A stretch of 64,000 nt of DNA from Dichotomocladium elegans (GCA_025716815.1 JAIXMN010000010.1:1025889-1089888); one strand, 5' to 3'. Positions 1-10,668 are shown, counted from the stretch's first letter. Numbers and translations are program-made. The notes: generated from the letters alone by a model not told the origin.

Positions 1-305
1 TTAGAAAGGCCAAAAGGTAAATATTAGGTTGGAAAAATAATAATGACATATTTGGTGCCGGTCTACCGGGGAGGTTTGTGCCTTCAGGCTACAATGTATG
101 GCAAGTTAATACGAGAGAGAGAGAGAAAGAGACTCTATGTATTTCACCCATTTCTGGAGACACACACACACGCGCGCGCGCGCGTTGTGTGTGTCTCTCT
201 CTCTCTTTTTCTGGCCCCTTATTTCTTGTACGTGTGTAGATATATCATTCGCCCTGCTTTTAATGTATGGCGAACGCAGCCTCTTTCCCAGGAAGGGCCG
301 GCTAG
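1..305. other. Intergenic, microsatellite-rich
   Basis: No gene is visible. The stretch holds a GA-rich run near 112-130, CA and CG dinucleotide runs near 160-185, and GT and CT runs near 185-208. Short open frames through it are repeat artefacts. Confidence 0.6.
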
Positions 306-784
306 CTAGCTGCTCAACGATCGAAAGTAGACCGACTCGAGATCGTAAATTGCGTCTGAAAGCTCACGCCGCATTTTGCAGATGGTATCCTTGATCTCTT
401 CGCGTTGGTTGTCCAAAGCGTTTGCACGCTGATCCATCAGTCGCGAAAGCGTGTCGGTATCGTTGAGGAGCAGGTGTTGCTTGAGGTCCGTGATAAGCGC
501 AAGCAAGGACTCGGTCGAGCGCACCTGCATATGGGGAAGATGTATCCCAAACAAAAAGGAAGAGGGTTAGAAAGAGAGAGTGAGAGCGCATTGATGGCTT
601 GTATATGTGTGTGTTTCTTACAATTTGTGCACTTTGACTTTCGATTTGATATCCTTCTTCTGCAACCCGGAACTTATCCTTGTCTTTGTTCTATTATCAT
701 TTGCAAGGTCGTCCCATGTCAGTGAAAGTCTTCCCATCCACCCATCTCGACCGCCATCATTCAGCACCCACCCCCTCTCTCTTT

Positions 785-826
<42 letters not shown>

Positions 827-982
827 GCAGGCAGATCGCAAACATACCTCGCCGACGCGGATCACATCAGTGAAGCAATCGACTAACTTTGTAATGTCAT
901 CGTCAATGCGCTTGTTGTATTGATCTTCAGCCTGTAGTAGTATTTGTCGCGCACTGGAACGGGCGGGCTGGGAGGTACTCAT
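306..982 (-). CDS. MED22: Mediator complex subunit 22
   Basis: This is a small head-module subunit of Mediator, the nuclear complex linking activators to RNA polymerase II. Three exons read 982-848, 690-622 and 524-306, all joined in phase 0, and give about 140 residues, the usual size for the family (yeast Srb6, animal Surf5). Exon 1 has the N-terminal motif YNKRIDDDITKLVDCFTDVI. Exon 2 gives DKFRVAEEGYQIESQSAQI, and exon 3 continues VRSTESLLALITDLKQHLLL followed by LND, which is the conserved core. Introns start GTATGT and GTAAGA and end TAG and CAG. The first intron carries the long CA repeat at 786-824. The start is the ATG at 982. Assignment is by motif recognition; the order of conserved blocks matches the family throughout. 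Confidence 0.9.
786..824. repeat. CA dinucleotide microsatellite
   Basis: This is a near-perfect run of about 19-20 CA units. It lies in the first intron of the MED22 gene (intron 691-847) and probably varies in length between strains. Confidence 0.9.
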
Positions 983-1130
983 GGTGGATGGGATCGTTTT
1001 GTAAAAACAAAAAAGAAGAAGTGGGTATAAAACGGGGTTTATTTATTTATTTTATTTAGCAGGAGCTGCATTGAAAAAAAAAAAAGAGTTGGCTTTGTTC
1101 CTTTTGAGTTGACCCAGACTTCTTGTTCTT

Positions 1131-2546
1131 TTATTCCTCTCTTTGGGCTGCGAGCGATATCAGCAATGGCCAGTCTTCGTCATTTAACATGACTTTTCCC
1201 GATTCTGCTTGGTGCTCTTGATGATTTTGTTGGACCAGTTCGGGTGAGCTGTCGCCGGTGACGGTATCAGAAGGAGTGCTTAATGAGCGTTCGTCGTCGT
1301 CGTCGTATTCGTCGTCCTGTTCGTTTGCCATCTTTTCGCCGTCGACCCTTGAAAATTCGGCTACTGCTATCTGGCTAAACTCGGGATCTCGGTCTACGTC
1401 GTTGGGTATATCACTGTCCTGAGACGCGGCGCTGTGGTCCTGCCGAACAGCTTCGCTCTCGGTCTTGTAAAATGAATCTTTTTTGGCCTCATCGATAGTG
1501 GCACCATGCGAGTCTGCTTCTGTACGACGATCATTGGCAGCTGCTTGTGTGCAGTCATCATCGTCGTTTACAGCGACTCCCGAAAGCCGTTTTGAGTCTC
1601 TGAGGAGGTCCTTGAAGATTTGCGCAGGATCGGCTGCTGTTACCACTCGATCCTCAGATTCAGCGAACATGTCTCTCAACGCTGGTGCTTGTACGTATGC
1701 GTACGTCGTCGTTTTGCGGTATGTCCCGGCAATGGCAGGTGTATCGAGCCAGTTCGTGAGGGGTTCATTGGACCCTTTGCAAGTGAAAGCCCGCAAGGGC
1801 ATTTCAGATGCCTCCTCCTTGAGGTAAGGGAGGATAGGATCGTCAGTAAAAACGTCTTCTGATGGCGGTGCCTCATAGCAGGGTGTGGTTGGCGAGTGCT
1901 GCAGCACACCGTGAAGGAGACCGTTGGTGAGCCAGTGCTTTAGCGCTTCCTCAGGAACCTCAGTCCTGCCAATATGCTGGTCGGGCTTGGCCACATATCC
2001 GTTAAACTCGGTGGTCGCATCTGTCGGCACCAGGCCAGACAAAATGACGGGTTCGAGGACGACTCCCGTAGTCACGGACAATGTATCCTCGTTTACTGGG
2101 CAAAGCTGGTGTGCGACTGCATTGTCATTCTCCAGACGGAGCAGGCCATCAAAAAGACCAGAAGCGTCCGTGTCGACAGCAGGTTCTGCCGAATTCCCGC
2201 CCGGCGGTTCAGGAACAACGATGTCAAGAATAGATGCGGGCTTGTCCTCATCGTACCTTGCCTCCGAAATCGTGTCGTCAAATCGGACTGCACGGCGCAG
2301 GCCTGAGAGGGACAGCGCCTCACGCTTTCCAAGTGATGCTTCAGGCGCTCGGACAAAGCAGCTCAACTGCGTTTCAAATTCTATCGAAGTATCGTCGGAC
2401 GGCACCTTGACTCCTGTTAGCACTACTGTCGACTTCTGGACCACAGGAACCCATGGCTGTGTAAGTGGTTGTCGAACCCATGCTTTTGAAGGAACAAAGA
2501 CCTGCTCTGCCCTAGATTGCCTCGACTGCTGATGGGCCTCGTGCAT
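1131..2546 (-). CDS. Hypothetical acidic serine/threonine-rich protein
   Basis: A single open exon of 471 codons starts at an ATG (MHEAHQQ) and stops at 1131. I do not recognise a family. The first 90 residues are the least repetitive, with a motif KAWVRQPLTQPWVPVVQKS, and may be the conserved part. The rest is rich in Asp, Glu, Ser and Thr, with acidic runs such as DEYDDDDE near the C terminus, and looks disordered. No signal peptide or membrane segment is seen. It is read on the same strand as MED22, from which it is separated by about 150 bases. The antisense frames of 60-200 codons over this locus are shadows. A short upstream exon cannot be excluded. Confidence 0.65.
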   Translation of the reverse strand: MHEAHQQSRQSRAEQVFVPSKAWVRQPLTQPWVPVVQKSTVVLTGVKVPSDDTSIEFETQLSCFVRAPEASLGKREALSLSGLRRAVRFDDTISEARYDEDKPASILDIVVPEPPGGNSAEPAVDTDASGLFDGLLRLENDNAVAHQLCPVNEDTLSVTTGVVLEPVILSGLVPTDATTEFNGYVAKPDQHIGRTEVPEEALKHWLTNGLLHGVLQHSPTTPCYEAPPSEDVFTDDPILPYLKEEASEMPLRAFTCKGSNEPLTNWLDTPAIAGTYRKTTTYAYVQAPALRDMFAESEDRVVTAADPAQIFKDLLRDSKRLSGVAVNDDDDCTQAAANDRRTEADSHGATIDEAKKDSFYKTESEAVRQDHSAASQDSDIPNDVDRDPEFSQIAVAEFSRVDGEKMANEQDDEYDDDDERSLSTPSDTVTGDSSPELVQQNHQEHQAESGKVMLNDEDWPLLISLAAQREE

Positions 2547-2748
2547 CTTGTAAAAGAGTGAACCCTAAGGTTTTGGATGGCAGAAGAAGTTAAAGGCAGT
2601 AAGACACTCTTCTCTATCACAAAAAAAAAAGAACCAAATCCTACATCGTAGATAGCTTGGATATCCGCCTTTTCAAATACACCTCCCTTGCTCGCAATGA
2701 GATAGAAAAGTAACCACTTGATTGTGGCACGCGTCCTACCCGTATACG

Positions 2749-3366
2749 TTAAACAGTGGAAGATGCAGGGTTACGGTTTGCTTTGAAATACCATTCACTG
2801 GGACTCAGACCAAAGGAGCCGTGTTCACTCGCCATATGCATAGCCTCGGAAAGGGTCATGGAGCAGCCTGACATGTCATGACGCGCATACTTGTCATAGA
2901 GGCCCTCAAACACTTGGACGTTTAGTCTGCCATCGATATCGTACATGCTGTCACCTCGCCTCCTCTGAGCCGGTGCGCACGTGATTCAAGAAAAGAACGA
3001 TTTAGCCAAGGTGATAGTCTGATTACCCCCTTTTTGTAATACCTTGATGTGAATTAATCGCTCAATATAAATGCGGCATCGCGGATCAAACATAAGCCAC
3101 GCGTCCTGCATAGCATAGGCTATAATGACCCCAAGAAAACTTCCGAAGAAGATACTAGATAATGTGCTATACCCCAGGCGCATCATGCCTGGTAGATAAA
3201 AAGAAACGACAAGTAATGACGATAAATAATCGAAGATATACATACACACACAGAAAGAAGGGGATGTAGGATATACTTTATTGTTGCTTTTACCTGTGAC
3301 TGCGTCGATAGGTGTAATATAGCCCTTCTTTTGGCGATCCCAGAACTGAGCGTGCCGGAGGATGGC
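2749..3366 (-). CDS. Caleosin family protein (lipid-droplet peroxygenase-like)
   Basis: Three exons join cleanly: 3366-3294, 3188-3043 and 2964-2749. The first holds an EF-hand-like calcium loop with the family block RHAQFWDRQKKGYITPID. The second holds a hydrophobic segment (LSSIFFGSFLGVIIAYAM) and ends DPRCRIYIERLIHIK, the caleosin 'R/P-x-Y-I-x-x-I-H' block. The third starts RRRGDSMYDIDGR and keeps the conserved DIDGRLNVQVFE and FEGLYDKYARHD stretches. The two His residues (in RHAQFWD and LIHIK) match the positions proposed as haem ligands in caleosins. The family binds lipid droplets or ER and can act as a haem peroxygenase. A short first exon is needed; a candidate begins near 3475 (M-R-T-M-K-S-D-T, then GTAATT), but this is a guess. 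Assignment rests on block order; the protein is short, as fungal caleosins often are. Confidence 0.78.
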
Positions 3367-3849
3367 CTGTCAGAAAAAGATACATTATGGGCGCGATTCG
3401 GTTAGGAAGCAAGACGTGGGGGATGATTAAGAAGACGTATTTAATTACAGTATCGCTTTTCATTGTTCGCATAGACTGTGTTTTGCGATACCGATGATGA
3501 TGGCTTGAGTGAGTAGTGTATATTAAAGAGAAGAGAAGTAAGAATGAATGAGCACTGTAGCTTGTGTTTTCCTCAGGACTGGGTGAAAATGAATGGGTTA
3601 GATTTTTAACTGGCAACATGTCCCATTTTTTGAGGATGACGGAGACTTTTTTTTTCGCGTTCTCCACATACACACCCCTTTCAGAAATTTTACGAATATG
3701 GCAAGGCCATGTCGTTTAATGAACATGGACGTCCTGTGAGGAAATATACTCTCTTCTCTCTCCCTTTGATCTTACACAGAATATTTGCAAAGCCTATCTT
3801 GCGGGAATGATCCTAACCTTAAGTTGATACGCATATCCCCAAGCGAAAG

Positions 3850-4300
3850 GATTCATGAAAGAAGCAGATTTAAAGCGGCTGCACAAAATATACCAAGGCC
3901 ATATTTTTTCCATCTGATGTTTGAGAAGCTCTTGAGTGCATCTGCTGCGTCCAAACAGGCTAGGCATCCATGTTCGGTCAGCTCCACGAAGAGCGAAAGA
4001 GTGTTATTTTGGAATGGGTTGATGAGAATCCCGTCCATTGTCCTAGAGCAATTGGTCCAGAGATTTGAGGGACTTGAGCTATCGAAAACGACGCTCCATC
4101 GATCTATCAAAAATGGATGCAACTTGTCACCGAAAAAGGCTCAGTTTCGACCTGTAGACAGAAACAGGGATGGAAATATTCAAGCGCACTTTGATTGCAT
4201 GTGCTGATGGGACATGGCTCTCGCAGCGCGAATTGTGGACTTGAAGATTATGGATATCGACGAATCCGCTGCGGAAATGACCTCCTTTTGTTAGACCTAG
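3850..4300 (+). pseudogene. Tc1/IS630-type transposase remnant (N-terminal part)
   Basis: Two overlapping frames together show the N-terminal half of a Mucorales-type Tc1 transposase: FEKLLSASAASKQA (helix-turn-helix region), then HEERKSVILEWVDENPVHC in one frame and RFEGLELSKTTLHRSIKNGC in another, then LSPKKAQFRPVDRN. A frameshift near 4065 separates them, stops follow, and a trace of the DES motif appears near 4259. No catalytic C-terminal half follows. It is one of about six related remnants in the window. Confidence 0.7.
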
Positions 4301-4872
4301 GCTTGTCTCTCCTCCATACGTTGCGAATTCTGGAACGGGAAATTTTATCTTTTGATAAAAGATGGACGCAGGGTTGCACCGTTCGACTGGCACGGCTGCT
4401 CTGAGCCTACGGGGCATGTCATCCACTGTGTGTTGCGTAGGTATGGATGTTCCGTTGGTGAGATGAGAGGGAGGGCTCAGATTTTTATTCCTAGGCGAGA
4501 GGATACAGCACATGCATATACCACAAGCATTTTACCCTTGAGTCTTGTTACTTCTATCATCGTCATGCATGCCCTCCATTCTATAGCATATTATTAATCG
4601 TTCCTGATCATGCATGTAACATCCTGCACTTGCTGCAAGGTTGCACTGGCGCAAAACTCATTGCAGATGCGCGTTGGTAGCATCGCGCGGATGTTCAGTC
4701 CCAAGCAGCCTTGATCTTTTGTCCTCAGGAAACGGCGCAGACGATCTTATAGTGCCCAGCGGAGAAAGAATAGGAAGCTGGACACATACGTAGATAACTT
4801 GCGCTTACGATACATGGAGCGGGGTATACGTAAGGTTTGTGTCTTGGCTGCGTAACGTCTGATCATGAAGAA
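4301..4872. other. Intergenic, no gene seen
   Basis: The stretch lies between a decayed transposase and the duplicated permease tail. Short frames show no recognisable domain. It may include the rest of the transposon, too decayed to read. Confidence 0.5.
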
Positions 4873-5401
4873 CAACATATATGTATATTATAAAGGAACT
4901 TACTCGATCTGACCTACTTTATTTTATAGATACGGTCGCGTGGTTCTATGGTCTTGTCGCTACCAGTTTATTTTGGCTGCGGTATCGCGAGCCTGGTGTC
5001 CCCCAGACCATTTTCGTTGTAGTCCCTGCATCCTTCATCCGTCCCGAACGAACAGATATGGTATCCATTGCTTACTGGGTTTATCCGACGACTGGTGTTG
5101 CGTTCATCCTCTGTTGCGTGCCTCTTTGGTACATTCGAATCAAGGTTCTGCGAGCTTTAATTCGGTCACTGTATGCGCCATTCTTTTTCTGTTTGCACAC
5201 GCGTGAGATATGACAGGTTGTAGTAATCCAGCTGTATTTTATTCTAGGAACGCGATGAATTACATTGCCCAGCATCATCTTGACCCGTCAAAGTTATCGG
5301 ATGTCGAGATTGAGCGAATGTTGGCTAAAGAAAGCCTCGGTCAAATGGAACGCAACCGCCTGGTCAGCAGGACAATGATGAAAGAGAAAGACAACGCGTG
5401 A
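4873..5401 (+). pseudogene. Truncated 3' copy of a LAT-type amino-acid permease gene
   Basis: The sequence is a near copy of the last two exons of the intact permease at 24689-26846. It begins within the last third of that gene, at the intron before TVAWFYGL. Relative to the intact gene it has lost about 45 bases around 5007-5012, which removes the segment following RYREPEVPRPF and part of a membrane helix, and shifts the frame. It keeps the block SFIRPERTDMVSIAYWVY and the C-terminal exon (NAMNYIAQHHLDPSKLS). No 5' part or promoter is present, so it should not make a transporter. It marks the end of a segmental duplication. Confidence 0.85.
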
Positions 5402-6660
5402 CAGTGCCATGCGGGCAAACGCCTGATTTTCTACGAGTGTACATAGATGAACCATATCCAAGAACCATATGCACAGTGTACTGCAAGTAACTGTCATAAA
5501 AGCAGTTGGAATGTGAGCACTGGATTGCTCCCTGCTCCATCGATTCCTGAATACAGCATACACTATTTGCCCAACACGGATATTGTATACGGATCATGTC
5601 TGATCGTCTTCTGCGCCTTATGCATAGACTGTATATGACCTGGTCGGGCCATTCAGCAGGATGCGGTGTAAAAAGGATACCCTCATAATTGCAATTATGT
5701 TTATTTGCGGTTTATGATCAAATACTAGTGAGGGATAATATAAATTTCATCCGATAACGATAACCAACGCCACCAGTCCGGTAACATGCCTTTGAGAGTA
5801 TAGAAAGATGAATATTGTATGGTGGGGTATAAGGCATCTAGTGGAGGATCCGCTAGTCCATAAGAAGAGCTGCTAAATAGCGAGTCGAATAAGAGCACCA
5901 GGATTCGAGACATGAAGAAGGCTACTACCAAAGCCAACGTTGCACAGATGATCGTAGCTAGTAGCGATAATAAAACAATGCGTTAGAGATCCGGTCAGCG
6001 TAAAATAAGACGGTAAACTGACTTTGCGTGTTTTTGTATTCAGAAGTTTGCTGTATTTTGAGTTGATTAAAGACTTCTTTGTACGCTTCGAATTCGTTAT
6101 TCAGGTTGTGGACGGCCTCACATATTTTTGGAGAACCAGCCTTCGACATGTTAACCTGCACCGCAACGTCGGCCGTGGTAGGAGGAATCTCCGAGGAGGG
6201 GGGATTGCATAGATCTTGCTCAACTCCATTTGCATATTGAGAAAGCACCTTGTTTTCTTCTAGGAGTTGTGCACAAAGCCTCTCGACTTCAGTAGCAATG
6301 TCCATTAGCATCCTTGTCGACGTTCTTCTGAAAGCGAATGCTTACATTTCTCCAACCTCGCAGATGCCTGCTCGCTCTCACGCTTGTATTTTTCCCCGTC
6401 CTTTCCGAGCTGCTCTGAACGAGCCTGAATCGATTTGACTAGTAAATAAGGACCACCGATCAGACCACTCATGTTCCTCTATCAGCATACACATAGACTT
6501 TAGAAAATTTTACGCTTATCCACTTCTTCAAGCGCCTCTTTTGCTTTTGCCTTGTAGAGACCACATTCTTTTTCGAGTTGGTCAACCTAAATGAAGAATC
6601 CCGCATAAATAATTTTGCATTGTTGTGCTCCCATTTTTATGCATCATACGTACCCGAGGA
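4873..6660. repeat. Segmental duplication, copy 1 (partner 26283-28095)
   Basis: The block carries the permease 3' end on the plus strand and the transmembrane-tail part of a coiled-coil gene on the minus strand, in the same order and spacing as at 26283-28095. Identity is high in exons, introns and the intergenic spacer (for example around 5040-5130 versus 26480-26570). Its left edge falls in a permease intron, its right edge inside a coding exon of gene A. Confidence 0.85.
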
Positions 6661-9464
6661 TCGGCTTTCTCAGCCTTGACATGCTCCAGCACTTTGGTGA
6701 GGTTGCTATATTCATGTTTCACTTCAAGCAGCGTGTATTCGCTTGATAGATATGCTTCCTCCATATCTTGCTTGTATTTTGCGAACTTGCGGGTTTGTCG
6801 TTGAATCTGCTGCTCCAGGCTCGTTACTAGTTCATCCAAGGTACCACTCTTATCCCATGCATCTTGCGCCTGTATCAGCCTCCGGAGCTTCTCCTCGCCC
6901 GCTTTCATTGAGCTGTACTCTGTTTTCAGGGAGTCATACAACTGCTGATGCTGCTCCCATTGTGTCTCGATTGTGATCTTTTGATCTTGGAGCACAGACC
7001 GTGCATGCTTCTCTGAAATGAGATCTGCTTCTAGCTGTTGGATTAGAGTGGCTTGATCCGAAAGTTGGGTCTTTGCAGTCTGAACATGCTCTGTTAAATC
7101 TTGGACCTCCAGCTTCGCCGACTGAAGATGCATCGTCAGACGATTGGTCGCTTTGGCCGATTGCGTCGCTCGCGCTTTAACCTGATTACATTCGCATTTC
7201 CCTCGCTTCAACAGTTCGTGGGCTCTTGCCACTCCGTCCAGGATAAACTCAATTTCTTCTGTCGTCTCAGCACGTTCTAGCTTGATCTCACTCTCCATCT
7301 CAACGAGCTTCTCCTTGTAGACTTCAATTTCTCGTCGAAGTTCCAGGTTGACAGTAGGAGATGTCATCCGAGCATAGTTCTCTGCTTCCCTTTTGAGTGC
7401 GTCCCTCTCGTTGGTCGCGTCTTGAATACTGGGCCACAAATTCTTGGTGAGAATACATGACATATCTACCATTTTTTTCTCCGGCTTACCTAGCCTCGAG
7501 TGTTTCTATTTGACGAACCAACGAGTCCAGTTTGCCATCGTACAATCGCTTTTCTTTCGAGAGTTGTTCTTGCAGGTCATGATTGGAGCGCTTGAGTTGG
7601 TCCAGCTCGATGATCGTGTTATCCAAATCGTGGCGTCGTTGGTCAGCGACGTCCAGGAGCTCTTGGTTCCTTCTCTGTAGTTCGTCAACGTCATGGAATA
7701 CTATCTTCTCGTGAGCCTCTGTTGGTATAACTCGAGTAGAACTACCAATATCGTCGCTTCCGTCGATTTCTGGAGGTAGAATCTCGTTCTGAATTTGTAT
7801 ATCACGGAGAAGATATCTGAGTTGGTATGTAGTATTTTGAAGAGAACGGTCAATCTTTTCGTTAAGCTTGGTAAGAGCATAGACTTTTTGCTGCAGTTCC
7901 TCGACCTGTGCAGTTATCCGCTGTCAGTCAAAGAAATAACTCGGGCTAACTTTTAAAAATAACTCACCTTTTCTTCGGACAGGCGATACGCTGCTTTCGA
8001 ATGGCAGAGTTGCTCACGTAGTGAGGCGGCCTCCGTTTGAAGCACATCATAACACGACTTGGCTACCTGTTGCTGTTCTCGTAGAGAATAAACTTCCTTC
8101 ATGAGGTCATCATTCATGGACTTCATGCTCTTGTTGCCATTTAAAGTCTGCATATGTGTGTCTGTTAAATCAGAGAGATCTTCGGACATATCCTTACAGT
8201 CTTTCTCGGTCGATAGCTCATCAGGAGTTATAATATGCTCAGAGCCCTCCTCTGTTACTTGGAGCCCGCTCAGCCTCACGGAAATTGATCGTAAGCGGTT
8301 TAAGGTGGCTTGAACCCGACTCTGGTATGCTTGCTTATGGGTCTCATCTTGCGGCTCCCTCTGAATGTCTGGAGTAGTAAGCCCCGTGTCTTCAAGTTCA
8401 GCTTTAACTTGGTCTGACTCGTTCTTGTCGCGTGCAGCGGATGCTTCATGAGTTTCGTCTACACTGCTATTATAAACTTCCTCCATGTTGTGAGTTTCCT
8501 CGAATTGACGTGTCGTCGCATCTGCACGTCTAGGGTTGTTCTTCTCCTGCTGCAGCAGCTCATGAATTGTCGATCGAAGAGTGTCATTTTTTCTGGCGAT
8601 CGCAGCATTTTGGGCGATAAGTTTGTTTGTGTGGTCGCGCTATCGAAATGTAGTATATATAAAAGCAGTGTTAGAATGAGCAGTTAACCTTTTCTTTCGG
8701 AAGAAGATACTTGCGTGATATTCCTCAAGCTGTCGGTTTTCTTCGTGTGTATCCAACAGGATCTTGTTCAGGTTGCTATTCTGGACTGCCAGAGCGTCAA
8801 CTTGATCCTGGAGGTTCTTTATCAAGTCCTGCGAGCAGATGGAATGAGCCATTTTACTCGCACGCTAGTTAATCAGACTCGCGCTCATATACCTCGTTCT
8901 CCCTTTCGCTCGGTGAAGATGGTTTGTCATTGCAAGTGGATCCCGGCGACATGGAATCGAGCTTTCGATTGTTTCTGTGGATGATCTTGCTTGCATCTAC
9001 AACACACCCAATAAGCTGACATGCCCGCAATTCATAAGAGAACATGGTGTCTCACCACTCAAAGTGTTCGATTCTTGTTCAATAGTCGCAACACATGCAT
9101 GAGGATCTTGGTTTTCCGTTTCCTTGGTTTCGGAAACCTGTTCGATTTTGCGACGGGCACCCGCTTCCTTCGCGACAACGGGATCCACGAGCGAGGGCTC
9201 GGGTGGTACAGGCTTTGGCTCCTTCTCTGCTTTGGGATGAATCAGTGGATCAGCAAAACGCCATTGAATGCGTAAAGGAGGGGTTCAGAACTTACTTGAC
9301 ATGTTCATTCTCTTCATTACTGCTGCGTTTACATTTTGAAGGGCTTCAAAGCTCAATTCTGGGGGGAGGTTAGGAACAAAACGCAATTAATACAAGGCAA
9401 TTGCAGTCGAAGACTCCTTGTACTTGCCGCTCAGAATGCTCAAGGCTTCGTTCAGCATTGCCAT
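5725..9464 (-). CDS. Chimeric coiled-coil protein: TPR/Mlp-like N-terminal part fused to tail-anchored C terminus (gene A)
   Basis: About 14 exons can be followed from an ATG at 9464 to a stop at 5725, all open. The 5' three quarters parallel gene B (TPR/Mlp-like): block VIPTEAHEKIVFHDVDELQR, then RRNQELLDVADQ, then a long heptad-rich coil (about 6660-7472). At about 6660 the sequence switches, in frame at A-D-P-R-V, to the 3' part of gene D: VDQLEKECGLYKAKAKEA, VERLCAQLLEENKVLSQYAN and finally a hydrophobic helix TIICATLALVVAFFMSRIL followed by about 50 residues ending YIIPH. The likely product is a long coiled coil anchored at or near its C terminus in a membrane. The first intron starts GC (9427), and a second GC donor is seen at 8714. 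Expression is unknown; lack of stops over so many exons argues it is young or functional. Confidence 0.7.
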
Positions 9465-10250
9465 TGTGGACAAGTATGTGAAAACTGCGGGAAAATGGGA
9501 CAATGCACCAAAATACATATGCGCATTTTAGCTCGTTTCGGAGTGAATATCCACAGACGCGGCGCTTATCTGTAGAGAGCATTCATTTTCAACAGAAAAA
9601 AATCGGGCATAGCTTCTCGGCTGGTTCCCCAGATTCAAAGGCCGCATATGTCAAAAGATGTCGCACAACAGCTCGGCAACCTGCAAACTCTATAGCTTTT
9701 TAACTTTGGGGCCCGTTCATCACATCGCAATTGAGCAATCACTTTCTTTACGCATGACAGACAGGGTCATATTGGTGATGAACATGGCTGACCTGTACCT
9801 GTGGACTATGCCGTTGATGCTCTCTTCAATATATATATATTTTTTTTTTCACACAGAATACCTGCGTAAATTTAGCTTATTGCCCGTGCATATTCCAAGA
9901 CAGGTTCTGTGCGCAGTTGCACAACTTGCATTGACCATGACAGCGTCATATTTTTTCCAGGCTGACGTTAGAGAATGCTTTAAGTACAGCCGCTATCGCA
10001 AAATTGTTTAAGAACACAATGCCGTAAACCAGAGGTTATTCATGCATTATCGATTAAAAACATAAGCGTATTGATTTACTTTATTTTCAAAAATAAATGT
10101 CGTAAACAAGATAAAATAATGTCGTGCAAAATACAAAAAAAAATGTCGCATTGAATTATATAAATCTGTCGTATCAACAGGCAAAAAGATTTCGCATCCA
10201 TGGATTAAAACCTGTTAGTCAACAGAAAAAACACTACTCCTCCATACGCT
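9465..10250. other. Upstream region of gene A, no gene seen
   Basis: The first 350 bases or so are similar, inverted, to the region upstream of copy C (about 59250-59541), so the duplication included promoter DNA. Shared words include GCATTTTAGCTCGTT and GATGTCGCACAA. The first of these is also recognisable upstream of gene B near 46980. Beyond 9800 no gene or known repeat is visible. Confidence 0.55.
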
Positions 10251-10278
10251 TTAACTTACACTCAAGGGCCCCGAAGGA

Positions 10279-10318
10279 CCCAGGAGGTATCCTGGGTAGT
10301 CCCGGCGATAACCGGGAC
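10279..10318. other. Two tandem perfect hairpins
   Basis: Two GC-rich 7-bp stems sit side by side in AT-rich DNA. CCCAGGA (10279-10285) pairs with TCCTGGG (10290-10296) across a 4-base loop. GTCCCGG (10299-10305) pairs with CCGGGAC (10312-10318) across a 6-base loop. No gene reads through them convincingly. They lie about 600 bases upstream of a Fanzor/TnpB-like fragment. Function is unknown. Confidence 0.6.
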
Positions 10319-10620
10319 GAAGAAACAGGAGGAGAGAGCCAGCACACCAGAAGGGACAGGCGGCGGCTGTCCGAGAGTACTTGCATAATTTCTTTGTGAT
10401 GAACGATGCTGCAGTAAATACAGCGGCGGGTCACATGCTCTTTTCATTGACGATTTCCATCATTTATTGATGCTGTTTATTTGGTTTTTTTTAGCCCTAG
10501 GCGGTCCGCATAGCGTATTTCAGCAATCGACATACCGTCCGTGGTGCTGTTAGAAACGAAATTGTATTGGGCGTATTCAGAGGTCGGCTTGATAAGAATT
10601 GGATGTGCATTTATATTATA

Positions 10621-10668
10621 GTGGCCGCCTGTTATAGTGATACCCTCGGTTCCAGGAAATCGCATCAC
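10621..10668 (-). repeat. Short dispersed repeat shared with 30584-30630
   Basis: Reading the minus strand here gives a block containing GGAACCGAGGGTATCACTAT. The plus strand at 30600-30620 reads GGAACCAAGGGTATCACTAT, with flanking similarity over about 45 bases. A minus-strand frame of 85 codons runs across this site, but its product is not recognised and no gene is called. Confidence 0.5.

Noticed and set aside
43..394. Open frames rich in His/Thr/Leu at the window start
   Set aside because: They run through CA, CG and CT microsatellites and overlap the last exon of MED22 on the other strand.
786..824. CRISPR-like or telomere-like array
   Set aside because: It is a plain CA dinucleotide repeat inside an intron. 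No direct repeats with unique spacers were seen anywhere in the window.
1483..2532. Plus-strand frames of 110-200 codons
   Set aside because: They are antisense shadows of the 471-codon minus-strand gene, with no independent motif.
4873..5401. A functional second amino-acid permease
   Set aside because: Only the last two exons are present, with an internal deletion, so it is a duplication fragment.
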